64,000 nt of DNA from Phytohabitans sp037414955. GTDB taxonomy: Bacteria; Actinomycetota; Actinomycetes; Mycobacteriales; Micromonosporaceae. The notes under the pieces were generated by a model, which saw nothing but the letters and a program-made list of their open reading frames with translations, ran no database searches and was not told the DNA's origin. Below, piece after piece: positions 48,024 through 56,266 of the stretch (positions are counted from its first letter, which is position 1; the number at the start of each line of letters is the position of its first letter). A program made the position numbers and the translations under genes. Location of the stretch: the NCBI GenBank assembly GCA_037414955.1, contig JBBEWH010000074.1, positions 11,863 through 75,862 of the forward strand, given 5' to 3'.

Positions 48024-48809
48024 ATGAGACGTAGGCTGTTGCTGACTGTCACGGCGGCGCTCGCGGCCGTCGTGGTCGCCCTGACCGGCGGTGCGGGAAC
48101 GGCACAGGCCAATGCGGATTCACTCCGCGGGCCCATCACGCAAGCCTTCGAGACGTTGGCGGGTGGCGGCCAGCCGGAGCAGGTGGTCCAGCGGGTCGTG
48201 GCCATCTTCGAAGGCGTCCGCGGTGACATCCTGTCCGAATTGGACCAGGTGGTGGCCGCCGACGCACGGGTCTGCGCCAGGCGTCATGTGGTCGAGTTCG
48301 CGGCTGTCGTAGCGCTCTCGCCGGCCGCGGCGCAGGCCTGGGCGTCGGATGCGACATCGTGTACGGCGCTGATCGAAGGTCTCCTGGCGACCGCCACGGA
48401 TAAGGCCACTGTGGACAAGCTCGGGCTGGCGGTAAACGTCGTCGGACCGATCGCGATGACGGCTCGCCTGCACGTCGGGTTCGCCAACGACGCCCTGCGG
48501 CTGGTGTTGGTCCGGGCCGGCAAGGCGGTCATCAGGAAGATCGAACCGACGTGTTACGAGGGGCCCGTGTACGAGGACGACTCGAACGTGTACGAGTTGT
48601 GGTTCGTCTGCTACGCGTACAACTACTCGTCCGGGAGCGGCGGTAGGGCGGAGGCGTACCAGCTCTTCCTCCTGCCGCCCGGGTGCGAACCCTGGCATGG
48701 GTGCGAGGCGACGCCCCTCGGCCCGCCCGTGGACAAGGAGCGGATCAGGCTCGAGTCGTCGAGGAACACGAGCTGGGCGGTGGCGGCAACTGTCCTGCCT
48801 CTGATCTGA
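48024..48809 (+). CDS. Secreted protein of unknown function under a LacI-type operator
   Basis: A 261-residue exported protein. Residues 1-29 are a Sec signal (MRRRLLLTVTAALAAVVVALTGG..., cleavage after AQA or ANA). The mature part is largely helical (QPEQVVQRVVAIFEGVRGDILSELDQVVAADARVCARRHVVEFAAVVAL), with at least four cysteines and a C-terminal segment CYEGPVYEDDSNVYELWFVCYAYNYSSG. No known domain seen. ATG 48024 is preceded by GGAG; a longer frame to 47976 includes the operator. The palindrome upstream suggests sugar-dependent expression. Confidence 0.6.
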   Translation: MRRRLLLTVTAALAAVVVALTGGAGTAQANADSLRGPITQAFETLAGGGQPEQVVQRVVAIFEGVRGDILSELDQVVAADARVCARRHVVEFAAVVALSPAAAQAWASDATSCTALIEGLLATATDKATVDKLGLAVNVVGPIAMTARLHVGFANDALRLVLVRAGKAVIRKIEPTCYEGPVYEDDSNVYELWFVCYAYNYSSGSGGRAEAYQLFLLPPGCEPWHGCEATPLGPPVDKERIRLESSRNTSWAVAATVLPLI

Positions 48810-48835
48810 CCGGGACGACGGGGAGGGGCAGGGAG

Positions 48836-50722
48836 ATGAGAGCCGGGACCATGCGTCGTATGTGGAGGCTCGGCACGGCCGCCGCCGGCGTGACGGTGGC
48901 CGTATCCGTGGCGGTGCCGCCCGCGCTCGCGGCGGAGCCGCCTGGCCAGATCCGCAACGCGGGCGGCGAGACCGCCGTGGCCGGCAGCTACGTCGTGGTG
49001 TTCAAGGACTCCGCGGTGCGGCACGCCGACGTCGGCACGACGGCCAAGGATCTCACCGCCCGGTACGGCGGGGCGGTAGCCCGCACGTACCAGGCCGCCC
49101 TGCGCGGTTTCGAGGCGACGGCCAGCGCGGCCGAAGCGGCCAGGATCGCCGCCAACCCCGCGGTCGCGTACGTCGAGCAGAACCACACCGTCAGGATCCA
49201 GGGCACCCAGACCAACCCGCCGTCGTGGGGCCTGGACCGGATCGACCAGCGGAATCGACCGCTGAACAGCTCGTACACGTACCCGTACACGGCTGGCTCC
49301 GTGCACGCATACATCATCGACACCGGTATCAACGTCACCCACCATGACCTCGGCGGCCGTGCGACCAGCGGCTACGACGCGATCGACGGCGGCGCCGCCA
49401 ACGACTGCAACGGCCACGGCACGCACGTCGCCGGTACCGTCGGCGGCACGTCGTACGGCGTCGCCAAGGGTGTGCGGCTGGTCGGCGTGCGGGTGCTGAA
49501 CTGCTCCGGCAGCGGCACGTACGCGCAGGTCATGGCCGGCGTCGACTGGGTGACCGCGAACGCGGTCAAACCCGCCGTGGCGACCATGAGCCTCGGCGGC
49601 GACGCGTACACCCCACTGGACGACGCCGTGACGAACTCGATCAACGCCGGTGTCACGTACGCCGTCGCGGCCGGCAACGGCGACGACTTCGGCGTGCGGC
49701 AGAACGCCTGCGACTACACGCCGGCCCGGGTCGCCGCCGCCATCACGGTCGGCGCGACCGACAACAGCGACGCCGCGGCGGATTACTCCAACTACGGCGC
49801 CTGCGTCGACATCCTCGCCCCCGGCGACGGCATCACCTCCGCCTGGCACAGCAGCGACACGGCGACCGCGACGATCAGCGGCACCTCGATGGCCACGCCG
49901 CACGTCGCCGGTGCGGCCGCGCTCGTGCTGGCGGCGAACCCGGCGTACACGCCGATCCAGGTGCGGGACCTCCTGGTCAACAGCTCCACGCCGAACGTGA
50001 TCAGCGACATCGGCGCCAACACATCGAACCGGCTGCTCTACCTCGTGAACCCGAGCCCAGCCAGCGACTTCTCCCTCGCCGTGTCCCCGGCCATCGACTC
50101 AGTGACGGCCGGTGGTGCGGTCACCACCACCGTGAACACGGCCACCACGGTTGGGTCCGCGCAGGCCGTCAGCCTCCACGCGAGCGGGCTGCCTTCCGGC
50201 GTGACCGCCACGTTCAGCCCGGCGTCGGTCACCTCGGACGGTTCGTCGACGCTCACGCTGAGCGCGTCGATGGCGAGCGTCAACGGCACGTACACGATGA
50301 CGGTCCACGCCATCGGCACGTCAGCGGTGAAGACCGCGACGTACGCGTTCACGGTTGTCGGCGGGCTGAGCGGTATCTGCCACGGCACCAACGGCACCGA
50401 CGTGTCCATTCCGGACGGTGGCGCCGCGGTCACCAGCGGCATCGGTGTCCCCGGCTGCGCTCGCGCCCCGTCGACCAGGTCGACGGTCGCGGTCACCATC
50501 GTGCACCCGTACCGGGGTGACCTGGTCATCGACCTGGTCGCGCCCGACGGCTCGGCGTACCGGCTCAAGAACAGCAGCGCGACGGACACCGCTGAGAACG
50601 TAACTGCCACGTACACAGTGGACCTGTCCGGCGAAGGGTCCATCGGCACCTGGGGGCTGCGGGTGCAGGACACCTTTGCCTTCGACACCGGATACATCGA
50701 CACCTGGACCCTGACGCTGTAG
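48836..50722 (+). CDS. Secreted S8 subtilisin-like protease with P (Homo B) domain
   Basis: A 628-residue secreted pre-pro-enzyme. Signal 1-32, inhibitor I9 propeptide about 48-120 (GSYVVVFKDSAVRHADVG, YVEQNHTVRI), catalytic S8 domain 125-395: D162 in YIIDTGINVT, H194 in NGHGTHVAG, N281 in AAGNGDDF, S351 in GTSMATPHVAG. A beta-sandwich linker (420-500) and a P domain (about 505-628: CHGTNGTDVSIPDGGAAVTSGIGVPG, TVDLSGEGSIGTWGLRVQD), typical of kexin-type and streptomycete proteases, complete it. ATG 48836 follows GGGGCAGGGAG. Six or more cysteines form disulfides. Extracellular nutrient protease. Confidence 0.92.
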   Translation: MRAGTMRRMWRLGTAAAGVTVAVSVAVPPALAAEPPGQIRNAGGETAVAGSYVVVFKDSAVRHADVGTTAKDLTARYGGAVARTYQAALRGFEATASAAEAARIAANPAVAYVEQNHTVRIQGTQTNPPSWGLDRIDQRNRPLNSSYTYPYTAGSVHAYIIDTGINVTHHDLGGRATSGYDAIDGGAANDCNGHGTHVAGTVGGTSYGVAKGVRLVGVRVLNCSGSGTYAQVMAGVDWVTANAVKPAVATMSLGGDAYTPLDDAVTNSINAGVTYAVAAGNGDDFGVRQNACDYTPARVAAAITVGATDNSDAAADYSNYGACVDILAPGDGITSAWHSSDTATATISGTSMATPHVAGAAALVLAANPAYTPIQVRDLLVNSSTPNVISDIGANTSNRLLYLVNPSPASDFSLAVSPAIDSVTAGGAVTTTVNTATTVGSAQAVSLHASGLPSGVTATFSPASVTSDGSSTLTLSASMASVNGTYTMTVHAIGTSAVKTATYAFTVVGGLSGICHGTNGTDVSIPDGGAAVTSGIGVPGCARAPSTRSTVAVTIVHPYRGDLVIDLVAPDGSAYRLKNSSATDTAENVTATYTVDLSGEGSIGTWGLRVQDTFAFDTGYIDTWTLTL

Positions 50723-50768
50723 CCGCGGGCGAGGGGAAGAAACCACGCTGGTGTCGGGTACGTCGCGG

Positions 50769-51611
50769 TCACACAAGCGTCCGCAGATGCCGGTCGAGGA
50801 AGTCCACGATCGTGCGGGCCAGCGCCACCCGGTGGTCGGACAGCGCATGGTCGGTCGGGAAGACGCGGTGTTCCAGCCGGCTCACCGCGGCCGCCTCGTA
50901 CGCCTCGACCAGCGGCCAGTGGTGCACCTCGGCGGGCGTGACGGGGTCGCGGCCGGTGCCGACCAGCAGCACCGGGCGGTCGGCCAGGCGCGGCGCGAGC
51001 CGGGCCAGGCGCCAGCCGTCCCCGGCGGCCTCCATCTCGGCCACGAGCGCCTCGGCGCTGGTGCCCCGCAGCGGGAGCAGTTCGCCCTCCCACGATTCGA
51101 CGTACGCCGATCGGACCGCCGGGTCGGCGCGGCTCGCCGCGGCGGCGATGCCGAAGTCGAACCCGGCCACCGAGGCGACCGCTCGGACCGCCGGGTTGGC
51201 GGCAGCGGTCATCAGCGCCGTGAACCCGCCGAGGCTGTGACCGACCACGGCGACGCGTCGCGGGTCCAACCGGTACGTGGCCGCCAAGGCGTCCTCGCGG
51301 ACGGCGGCCACCACGCGGGCGGCGTCGTCGAGCACGTTGCGCCACGACCAGGAGCCGCGCACGCCCCACGAACCGCGGAAGTGGAACACCAGAGCCGCGT
51401 ACCCCGCGCGTCGCAACGCCTGCGCCAGGTCGAAGTTGCGCTCGTTGCCGGGGAATCCGTGCAGGAGCACCACGACCGGATGAGGACCCGCGCCCGCCGG
51501 CAGATGCAGCACACCGAGCAACGTCTCGCCGCCACTGGTGAACGTCACCGCGGGTGTGCTGGCCGGCACGGCCGCGTCCACCGGGTCGGTCACGAGAAAG
51601 TCGTCCGCCAT
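50769..51611 (-). CDS. Alpha/beta hydrolase
   Basis: A 280-residue hydrolase. Oxyanion HGFPGN (near 52), nucleophile Ser in VAVVGHSLGGFTALM, His in FPTDHALSDHRV. The PxxH and GHSLGG spacing fits prolyl-oligopeptidase-like or dienelactone-like esterases. Transcribed away from a TetR gene, with two palindromic operators between, so it is probably the regulated target. Start ATG 51611. Confidence 0.85.
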   Translation of the reverse strand: MADDFLVTDPVDAAVPASTPAVTFTSGGETLLGVLHLPAGAGPHPVVVLLHGFPGNERNFDLAQALRRAGYAALVFHFRGSWGVRGSWSWRNVLDDAARVVAAVREDALAATYRLDPRRVAVVGHSLGGFTALMTAAANPAVRAVASVAGFDFGIAAAASRADPAVRSAYVESWEGELLPLRGTSAEALVAEMEAAGDGWRLARLAPRLADRPVLLVGTGRDPVTPAEVHHWPLVEAYEAAAVSRLEHRVFPTDHALSDHRVALARTIVDFLDRHLRTLV

Positions 51612-51627
51612 GAGCGCTCCTCAGATA

Positions 51628-51641
51628 GAACCGATCGGTTC
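51628..51641. promoter_or_regulatory. TetR operator O1 (GAACCGATCGGTTC)
   Basis: A perfect 14-bp palindrome 16 bp upstream of the hydrolase start. The divergent TetR gene begins at 51694. Confidence 0.7.
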
Positions 51642-51669
51642 GATGAGAGGTGAGGCTAGCAGACACTTC

Positions 51670-51683
51670 GAACCGATCGGTAC
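51670..51683. promoter_or_regulatory. TetR operator O2 (GAACCGATCGGTAC)
   Basis: One base differs from O1 and it lies 10 bp before the TetR start, giving two sites 42 bp apart (four helical turns), one for each promoter. Confidence 0.7.
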
Positions 51684-51693
51684 CATCTCGGTC

Positions 51694-52290
51694 ATGCCCG
51701 TTGCCAAAGGCGCGACCCTCGACCCCGCCCAGACCCGCGCCGGCATCCTGCGCGCGGCCACCGCCCTGCTCTACCAACGCGGCCTCGACGGCATCGGAGT
51801 GGCCGAGTTGTGCGCGACGATCGGCGTATCCAAAGAGACGCTCTACCGCCACTTCGGCTCCAAGGAAGGGCTGATGCGAGCGGTCCTAGAAGCGCGCAGC
51901 GACAGCATCATGCGCTGGGTGCACGACGCCGTCGCGGCAGCCGGCGACGACCCCGTCGACCAGCTCGCCGCCGTCTTCGACGCCCTCACGCGATGGCACG
52001 ACGAACCCACCTTCCGCGGCTGCGCCATCCTCAACGCGGCCACCCAACAGCACGACGGCCCGGCACGCATCGTGGCCCGACAGCACCTGGACCGTCAGCT
52101 CGACGTGCTGACCGGCATCACCCGCCGCGCGGGCGCCGGCAACGCCGTCAACCTCGCCAAACAACTCCTGACCCTCAGGGTGGGCTCCACCGTCCTCGCC
52201 GACCACCACGGCGACACAGACGCCGCACGCCTGGCCAAGCAAGCCGCGCTCGCCCTGCTCCGGTCCGCTCTCGCGACCCGAACGCCGTAG
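51694..52290 (+). CDS. TetR family regulator, AcrR-like
   Basis: A 198-residue TetR protein with an N-terminal helix-turn-helix in residues 15-58 (LCATIGVSKETLYRHFGSKEGL) and a C-terminal TetR_C domain (FDALTRWHDEPTFRGCAILNAATQQHDG). ATG 51694 is the first with the family sequence. Two near-identical palindromes between it and the hydrolase indicate autoregulation and target control. Inducer unknown. Confidence 0.88.
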   Translation: MPVAKGATLDPAQTRAGILRAATALLYQRGLDGIGVAELCATIGVSKETLYRHFGSKEGLMRAVLEARSDSIMRWVHDAVAAAGDDPVDQLAAVFDALTRWHDEPTFRGCAILNAATQQHDGPARIVARQHLDRQLDVLTGITRRAGAGNAVNLAKQLLTLRVGSTVLADHHGDTDAARLAKQAALALLRSALATRTP

Positions 52291-52343
52291 CACCCCGGCG
52301 CGCCTGTGCGATCGGCATCGGTTGCCGTGGAGGCGGGCTCATC

Positions 52344-52940
52344 TCAGAGCGACTGGCCCGGCGCCAGATACCGGTAGCCGTTGTCGGTCTCCTCGGCGAG
52401 CCAACCGTTGACGCTGCTGAGCCCGCGATCGTTGATCTGGGCGTCGTGTATCGCGAACGCCCGCCGTGGCTTGATCGCCTTGACGAAGTCGATCGCCTCC
52501 GCCATCTTCATCCACGATCCTTGCGCCGGCACCAGCAGCGTCTCGATCGGCTGCTCGGGCACGTGCAGCGAGTCCCCGGGGTGGTAGACGGCCTCGTCGA
52601 TGATGTAGCCGAGGTTCGCGCAGTCCGGTTGGCCCCCGTAGATGACCGCGTGACGGCCGCCGACCGCCCGTACCCGGAAGCCGGCAGCGGTGAACTCCTC
52701 CCCGGCGGACACCCGAGTGACGTCCAGCCGCGCAATGTTCGCCTCGGCGGGAGCGTGCACCGGCACGCCGAGCCCGGCCAGGCGAAGGACGTCGACATGG
52801 TCGGCGTGTTCGTGAGTCACCAACACCGCGTCCGCGCCGGCCAGAGCGGCCGGCTCGCTCCACGTGCCGGGATCGATGACGAGCACCCGGCCGGCGTGCT
52901 CAAGCCGTACACACGCGTGGGTGTATTTCATGATCCGCAT
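52344..52940 (-). CDS. Metallo-beta-lactamase-fold hydrolase
   Basis: A 198-residue MBL-fold protein. The zinc motif is HEHADHVD (about residue 44), then a Gly-His (GGRHAVI) and Asp (GYIIDEAVYHPGDSLH) further on. The length and sequence fit the UPF0173-like/metal-dependent hydrolase family without extra domains. ATG 52940 is chosen; TTG 52949 is possible. Convergent with TetR. Substrate unknown. Confidence 0.8.
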   Translation of the reverse strand: MRIMKYTHACVRLEHAGRVLVIDPGTWSEPAALAGADAVLVTHEHADHVDVLRLAGLGVPVHAPAEANIARLDVTRVSAGEEFTAAGFRVRAVGGRHAVIYGGQPDCANLGYIIDEAVYHPGDSLHVPEQPIETLLVPAQGSWMKMAEAIDFVKAIKPRRAFAIHDAQINDRGLSSVNGWLAEETDNGYRYLAPGQSL

Positions 52941-53043
52941 GGTGCTCAACGTACGCTGGCCACTCCGTGCCCCCTCGACATGCTGGGACTTCGCGTTCGA
53001 TGTCGCTGCCCTCGCGGTCGGGTGGCTGGATGGTCGCCAAGCG

Positions 53044-53466
53044 TCAGCCGCTCTGCAGCGGTTGCATGTGGCCGAGCTGCACCATGATAGTGACGTTGTC
53101 GTAGTAGATCTCGCCGGCCACGATGCGCCCGTCTTCGTCGTATCGCATGACCTCGCAGAAGGGCACGTTTATCCGCTTGTTGGTGGGCGGCAACGTTCCC
53201 AGCGGACCGTCGTTGGTGCCGGTGCCCTCGAACAGGGCGACGGTGTGGTCGCCGCCGTCGATGTAGCGCGGGTTGCGAAGGTTGGCGTCAGAAAACGTCC
53301 GCACCCAACCCTGGGTCCAGTCACTGAACTCGTGCGGCCCCTTCACGCTCATGCCCCGCGGGTGGTCGACGTACGACGCGTCGGCGCGGAACGCGCGCAC
53401 CATCTCGTCGTAGTCACGCCGGTTGAACGCATCGTGCGCGTCCCGGTGTGTCTGCACGTTGCCCAT
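53044..53466 (-). CDS. SnoaL-like / NTF2-fold polyketide-cyclase-family protein
   Basis: A 140-residue NTF2-fold protein: AHDAFNRRDYDEMVRAFRADASYVDHPRGMSVKGPHEFSDWTQGW, then TGTNDGPLGTLPPTNKRINVPFCEVMRYDEDGRIVAGEIYYDNVT. This is the SnoaL-like branch, some of which are cyclases or isomerases. ATG 53466 is in the usual position, with GGGGG upstream. Monocistronic. Confidence 0.82.
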   Translation of the reverse strand: MGNVQTHRDAHDAFNRRDYDEMVRAFRADASYVDHPRGMSVKGPHEFSDWTQGWVRTFSDANLRNPRYIDGGDHTVALFEGTGTNDGPLGTLPPTNKRINVPFCEVMRYDEDGRIVAGEIYYDNVTIMVQLGHMQPLQSG

Positions 53467-53640
53467 GGCTGCCCCCGAAATTCGCCGGTACCAGGTTCCC
53501 AGCGTAGGCCCGATGCGGGCGGCCGTTCCCCGTTTCGAGCGATGTTCACGCCGCCGCTCTTGAATGCGTCTCCCGTGCTTGCCGTATGGCTTGATCGAGG
53601 TCGATGGATACGGTGCTCATGTGACGGTTTGCTTGCTCGG

Positions 53641-53800
53641 GTGGAGATCTTCGCTGGTCTGGATTCCGCGGTCCGCCGGCGCCTCGGCCTGGCTGCCGTG
53701 CCCTACACGTTCCACAAGGGTCAAGCTCTCTCTCACGAGGGCGATCCTGGAGGGTCGCTGATCATGCTAAGCCGCGGCGCGGTCATGGCTTTCGGACCCC
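53641..53800 (+). pseudogene. Crp/Fnr regulator fragment (cyclic-nucleotide-binding domain)
   Basis: The frame starting at GTG 53641 reads VEIFAGLDSAVRRRLGLAAV, then HKGQALSHEGDPGGSLIMLSRGAV, the first strands of a cNMP-binding domain (F.G.....R.L......F..GQ.L..EGDPG..L..L..G.V). It then breaks into unrelated sequence before the helix-turn-helix, so only the first ~45 residues remain. No full gene follows. The flanking 53467-53640 has no other gene. Confidence 0.7.
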
Positions 53801-53889
53801 GCCAACCAGTGAGCGGGCGGTGTCGCTGTGCTGAGATGGCTGCGGAGCGGGGGGCCTGCGAGCCGTCGACGACGCTCCCGACCGAGTGG

Positions 53890-54666
53890 CTACGGAGAGA
53901 CTTCGTCGAAGATTTCGTTGAGCAGGTGGTCGAGGTCGACGGCGGGGATCAGCTTGCCGAGTTCGCGGTGCACGATGTCGTCGAGGCTCTTGTCGTAGTC
54001 GGCACCGTAGGTGCGGCGGGCGACGGAGAGGTGGCCGAGCATGGCCTGGCGTGCGCCTTCAGGGTCATGTTCCTTGATGGCGGTGAAGATGTCGTCGTGG
54101 AAGGGCACTCCTTCGCGGGCGACGTGGGGGTCGCTGAGGCTGCGGAGCATGAGTTCGAACGCGAGCCCCGATACCGAGGCGAACATCGCTTCGATGACCG
54201 GATTGCGTGCCATGCGTGCGATCGCGGCGTGGAAGGCGATATCGGCGCGTGCCCTGTCTACGACGTTGGTGGCTTTGTCGAAGCGTTCGAGCGTGGCCAG
54301 CAGGCTCGCGATCTCCTCGTCGGTGGCCAGTCTGGCGGCGGCGGCCGCGGTCACCGACTCCACCATGATGCGCGCGTCGGTCAGTTCTCGCGGGGTGACC
54401 TGACGGCGGCGGAAGAAGGCGTCGAGAGATCGTGCGCCGTCGGTCGTCCTGGCCGCCCTGGCGAAGGTGCCCCGGCCCGCGATGACGTCGACGAGGCGAC
54501 GCTCTTGCAGGCTGCGCAGCACTTCCCGGACGATGGGTCGGCTGACCGCGTAGGTCTCGGCGAGGATCCGTTCGGAGGGTAGCTTTTCCCCGGGTTTGAA
54601 CCGGCCGGACAGCAGCTCCTGCTCGAGGTGCGCCTCGAGCGAAGCGCGGGGCGGGCGCGTCGTCAT
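53890..54666 (-). CDS. GntR/FCD (FadR-type) transcriptional regulator
   Basis: A 258-residue regulator. The winged helix is in residues 8-72 (LEQELLSGRFKPGEKLPSERILAETYAVSRPIVREVLRSLQERRLVDVIAGRGTF) and the all-helical FCD ligand domain in 92-225, with metal-binding residues in DIAFHAAIARMARNPVIEAMF and VPFHDDIFTAIKEHD. The three copies of TGGTCNNACCGGTC in this cluster, one upstream of this gene, are its likely binding sites. It is the local regulator of the enolase-family and CUT1 genes; inducers in this class are sugar acids. Confidence 0.88.
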   Translation of the reverse strand: MTTRPPRASLEAHLEQELLSGRFKPGEKLPSERILAETYAVSRPIVREVLRSLQERRLVDVIAGRGTFARAARTTDGARSLDAFFRRRQVTPRELTDARIMVESVTAAAAARLATDEEIASLLATLERFDKATNVVDRARADIAFHAAIARMARNPVIEAMFASVSGLAFELMLRSLSDPHVAREGVPFHDDIFTAIKEHDPEGARQAMLGHLSVARRTYGADYDKSLDDIVHRELGKLIPAVDLDHLLNEIFDEVSP

Positions 54667-54694
54667 CGGCTCGCCGAAGCGGCGTCATCGGCGC

Positions 54695-54712
54695 TGGTCG
54701 GACCGGTCATGC
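54695..54712. promoter_or_regulatory. GntR operator copy 1 (GntR promoter)
   Basis: TGGTCGGACCGGTCATGC, 28 bp upstream of the regulator's ATG. It shares 16 of 18 bases with copy 2. Confidence 0.7.
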
Positions 54713-54786
54713 CACAACTGTATCTGTCGTGATTGTGCTGGACAACTTGGTCGGCGAGGCCCCCAGCGGCGCGGAGCCGGGGCGGT

Positions 54787-56079
54787 TCAGCCGGCATTCG
54801 CGGTCGCGGCGCTCGGCCGCGGCGGTACGTCGTCCGTGGCGGAGGATCGACTGACCGCGGTCAGGCACCGTCCTTGCCGCGTGATCCGGGTGGTGGGGGC
54901 GGCCAGGACATCCGGGCGCAGGCTGATCCCGTGTCCCGAGCGTGGTGCCGGGGCGACCGTGCCGATGCGCACGGGTGGGATGCCGTCCACGATATCCCGC
55001 CACCATCCGTGGTAGTAGGAACGGGTGAACTCCTGGATCGGGTTGTCGGGCAGGTGCATCGCGAGATGCACCGAGGCGGCGAAGACGACCGGGCCGCTGC
55101 AGTCGTGCAGGGTGAGCGGGCGTCCGGCGTCCTGCGCCGCGGGTATCAGCTCGAGGGTCTCGCTGATGCCGCCGACCCAGCCAAGGTCGACGATGGACAC
55201 GTCGATGCCGTCGGCGTCGAGCAGGTTGCGATGAGCGCGGGCACCGCCGAGTGTCTCGCCGCCGGCGAGGGGAATCGGGGATCCGGCGCGCAAGGTGCGC
55301 AGGCCCTTGAGGTCGTCGGGCCGTAGCGCGTCCTCCGCCCAGAAGGGCGCGAACTCGGCGATCGCGTCGAGGATCCGGCGCGCCGGATCGAGGCTCCACA
55401 GCGCGTGCAACTCGACCGCGATGTCGATGGCGTCACCGACTTCGGCGCGGATCCGCCGGAGGGGTTCGCAGCCGGCGGTGAGTCCGGCCGCGTCGATGGA
55501 GCGGCCGGAGGTCTGTTCGGCGAGTTGGTCGAAGGGCCAGACCTTCATCGCGGTGATGCCCTGTGCGAGGAGATCCCGCGCCAGCTGTTCCGGCCGGTGG
55601 AGGAACGCGTCGAGGTCCTCGTAGGGCTGGACCGGGGCGTCCGCGGTGGTCAAGCCCCAGTTGGACGACACCTGGCCAGACGTCTGGCGCATGTACAGCG
55701 GCCCCGCGCAGGTGTTGTAGACCCGCAGGGAGTCGCGGCGCCGGCCGAGCAGGTCGGCTAGCGGTACGCCCGCGTGTTGGGCGGCGATGTCCCACAGCGC
55801 GAGGTCGACGGCGCTGCGGGCGCGGGTTTCCGCGCCGCTGCCCGAGTAGCCGACGTACGCCGCGGGTCCGCCCGCGTGCCGGGCGATGTCCCGTGCGCTG
55901 TCACCGAGGTCCAGCCCGAGCAGACGCGGTGCGAGCTCCTCGTGCACGACCGCTTCGGCCGGGCCCGCGCCGTAGTAGGTCTCGCCGAGACCCACCAGGC
56001 CGGTGTCGGTCGACACGTGCACAAACAGGAGGTTGGGCAGGTGCGGCAGGCGCACCGTCTCTAGGCCGATGATCTTCAC
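54787..56079 (-). CDS. Enolase-superfamily dehydratase (mandelate racemase/muconate lactonizing type)
   Basis: A 430-residue enzyme with the capping N-terminal domain (1-125) and a barrel (130-400). Visible catalytic signatures are Lys in ITAMKVWPF, metal ligands in DIAVELHALWSLDPA (Asp), FAPFWAEDALRPDD (Glu) and LAGGETLGG (Glu), and the acid/base Asp-His region in DVSIVDLGWVGGISET and LTLHDCSGPV. Such enzymes dehydrate sugar acids. ATG 56079 is followed by a dispersed operator upstream (56096-56113). In the cluster, it would follow oxidation of an imported sugar by the SDR. Substrate acid (rhamnonate, fuconate, galactonate or other) not certain. Confidence 0.8.
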   Translation of the reverse strand: MKIIGLETVRLPHLPNLLFVHVSTDTGLVGLGETYYGAGPAEAVVHEELAPRLLGLDLGDSARDIARHAGGPAAYVGYSGSGAETRARSAVDLALWDIAAQHAGVPLADLLGRRRDSLRVYNTCAGPLYMRQTSGQVSSNWGLTTADAPVQPYEDLDAFLHRPEQLARDLLAQGITAMKVWPFDQLAEQTSGRSIDAAGLTAGCEPLRRIRAEVGDAIDIAVELHALWSLDPARRILDAIAEFAPFWAEDALRPDDLKGLRTLRAGSPIPLAGGETLGGARAHRNLLDADGIDVSIVDLGWVGGISETLELIPAAQDAGRPLTLHDCSGPVVFAASVHLAMHLPDNPIQEFTRSYYHGWWRDIVDGIPPVRIGTVAPAPRSGHGISLRPDVLAAPTTRITRQGRCLTAVSRSSATDDVPPRPSAATANAG

Positions 56080-56095
56080 AGTGCTCCATCGCTAG

Positions 56096-56113
56096 GCATG
56101 ACCGGTAAGACCA
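56096..56113. promoter_or_regulatory. GntR operator copy 2 (enolase promoter)
   Basis: In the direction of the enolase gene reads TGGTCTTACCGGTCATGC, 16 bp upstream of its start. Confidence 0.7.
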
Positions 56114-56224
56114 TATTGGGTATCGACGCAGCCGGTCAAGCGGCGTGGTCGACGGTCACGACAGCGGAATGCCCTTGCCACCTTGGGTTTCACGCCTTGA
56201 CGACTCCGGGCTCCTCATGCATTG

Positions 56225-56242
56225 TGGTCTGACCGGTCTACC
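56225..56242. promoter_or_regulatory. GntR operator copy 3 (importer promoter)
   Basis: TGGTCTGACCGGTC in the 24-bp stretch before the binding-protein gene. All three copies share TGGTCNNACCGGTC, the GGTNNNACC type expected for FadR-family regulators. Confidence 0.7.
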
Positions 56243-56266
56243 CGATGACAACGAGGTTTCCCCGCG

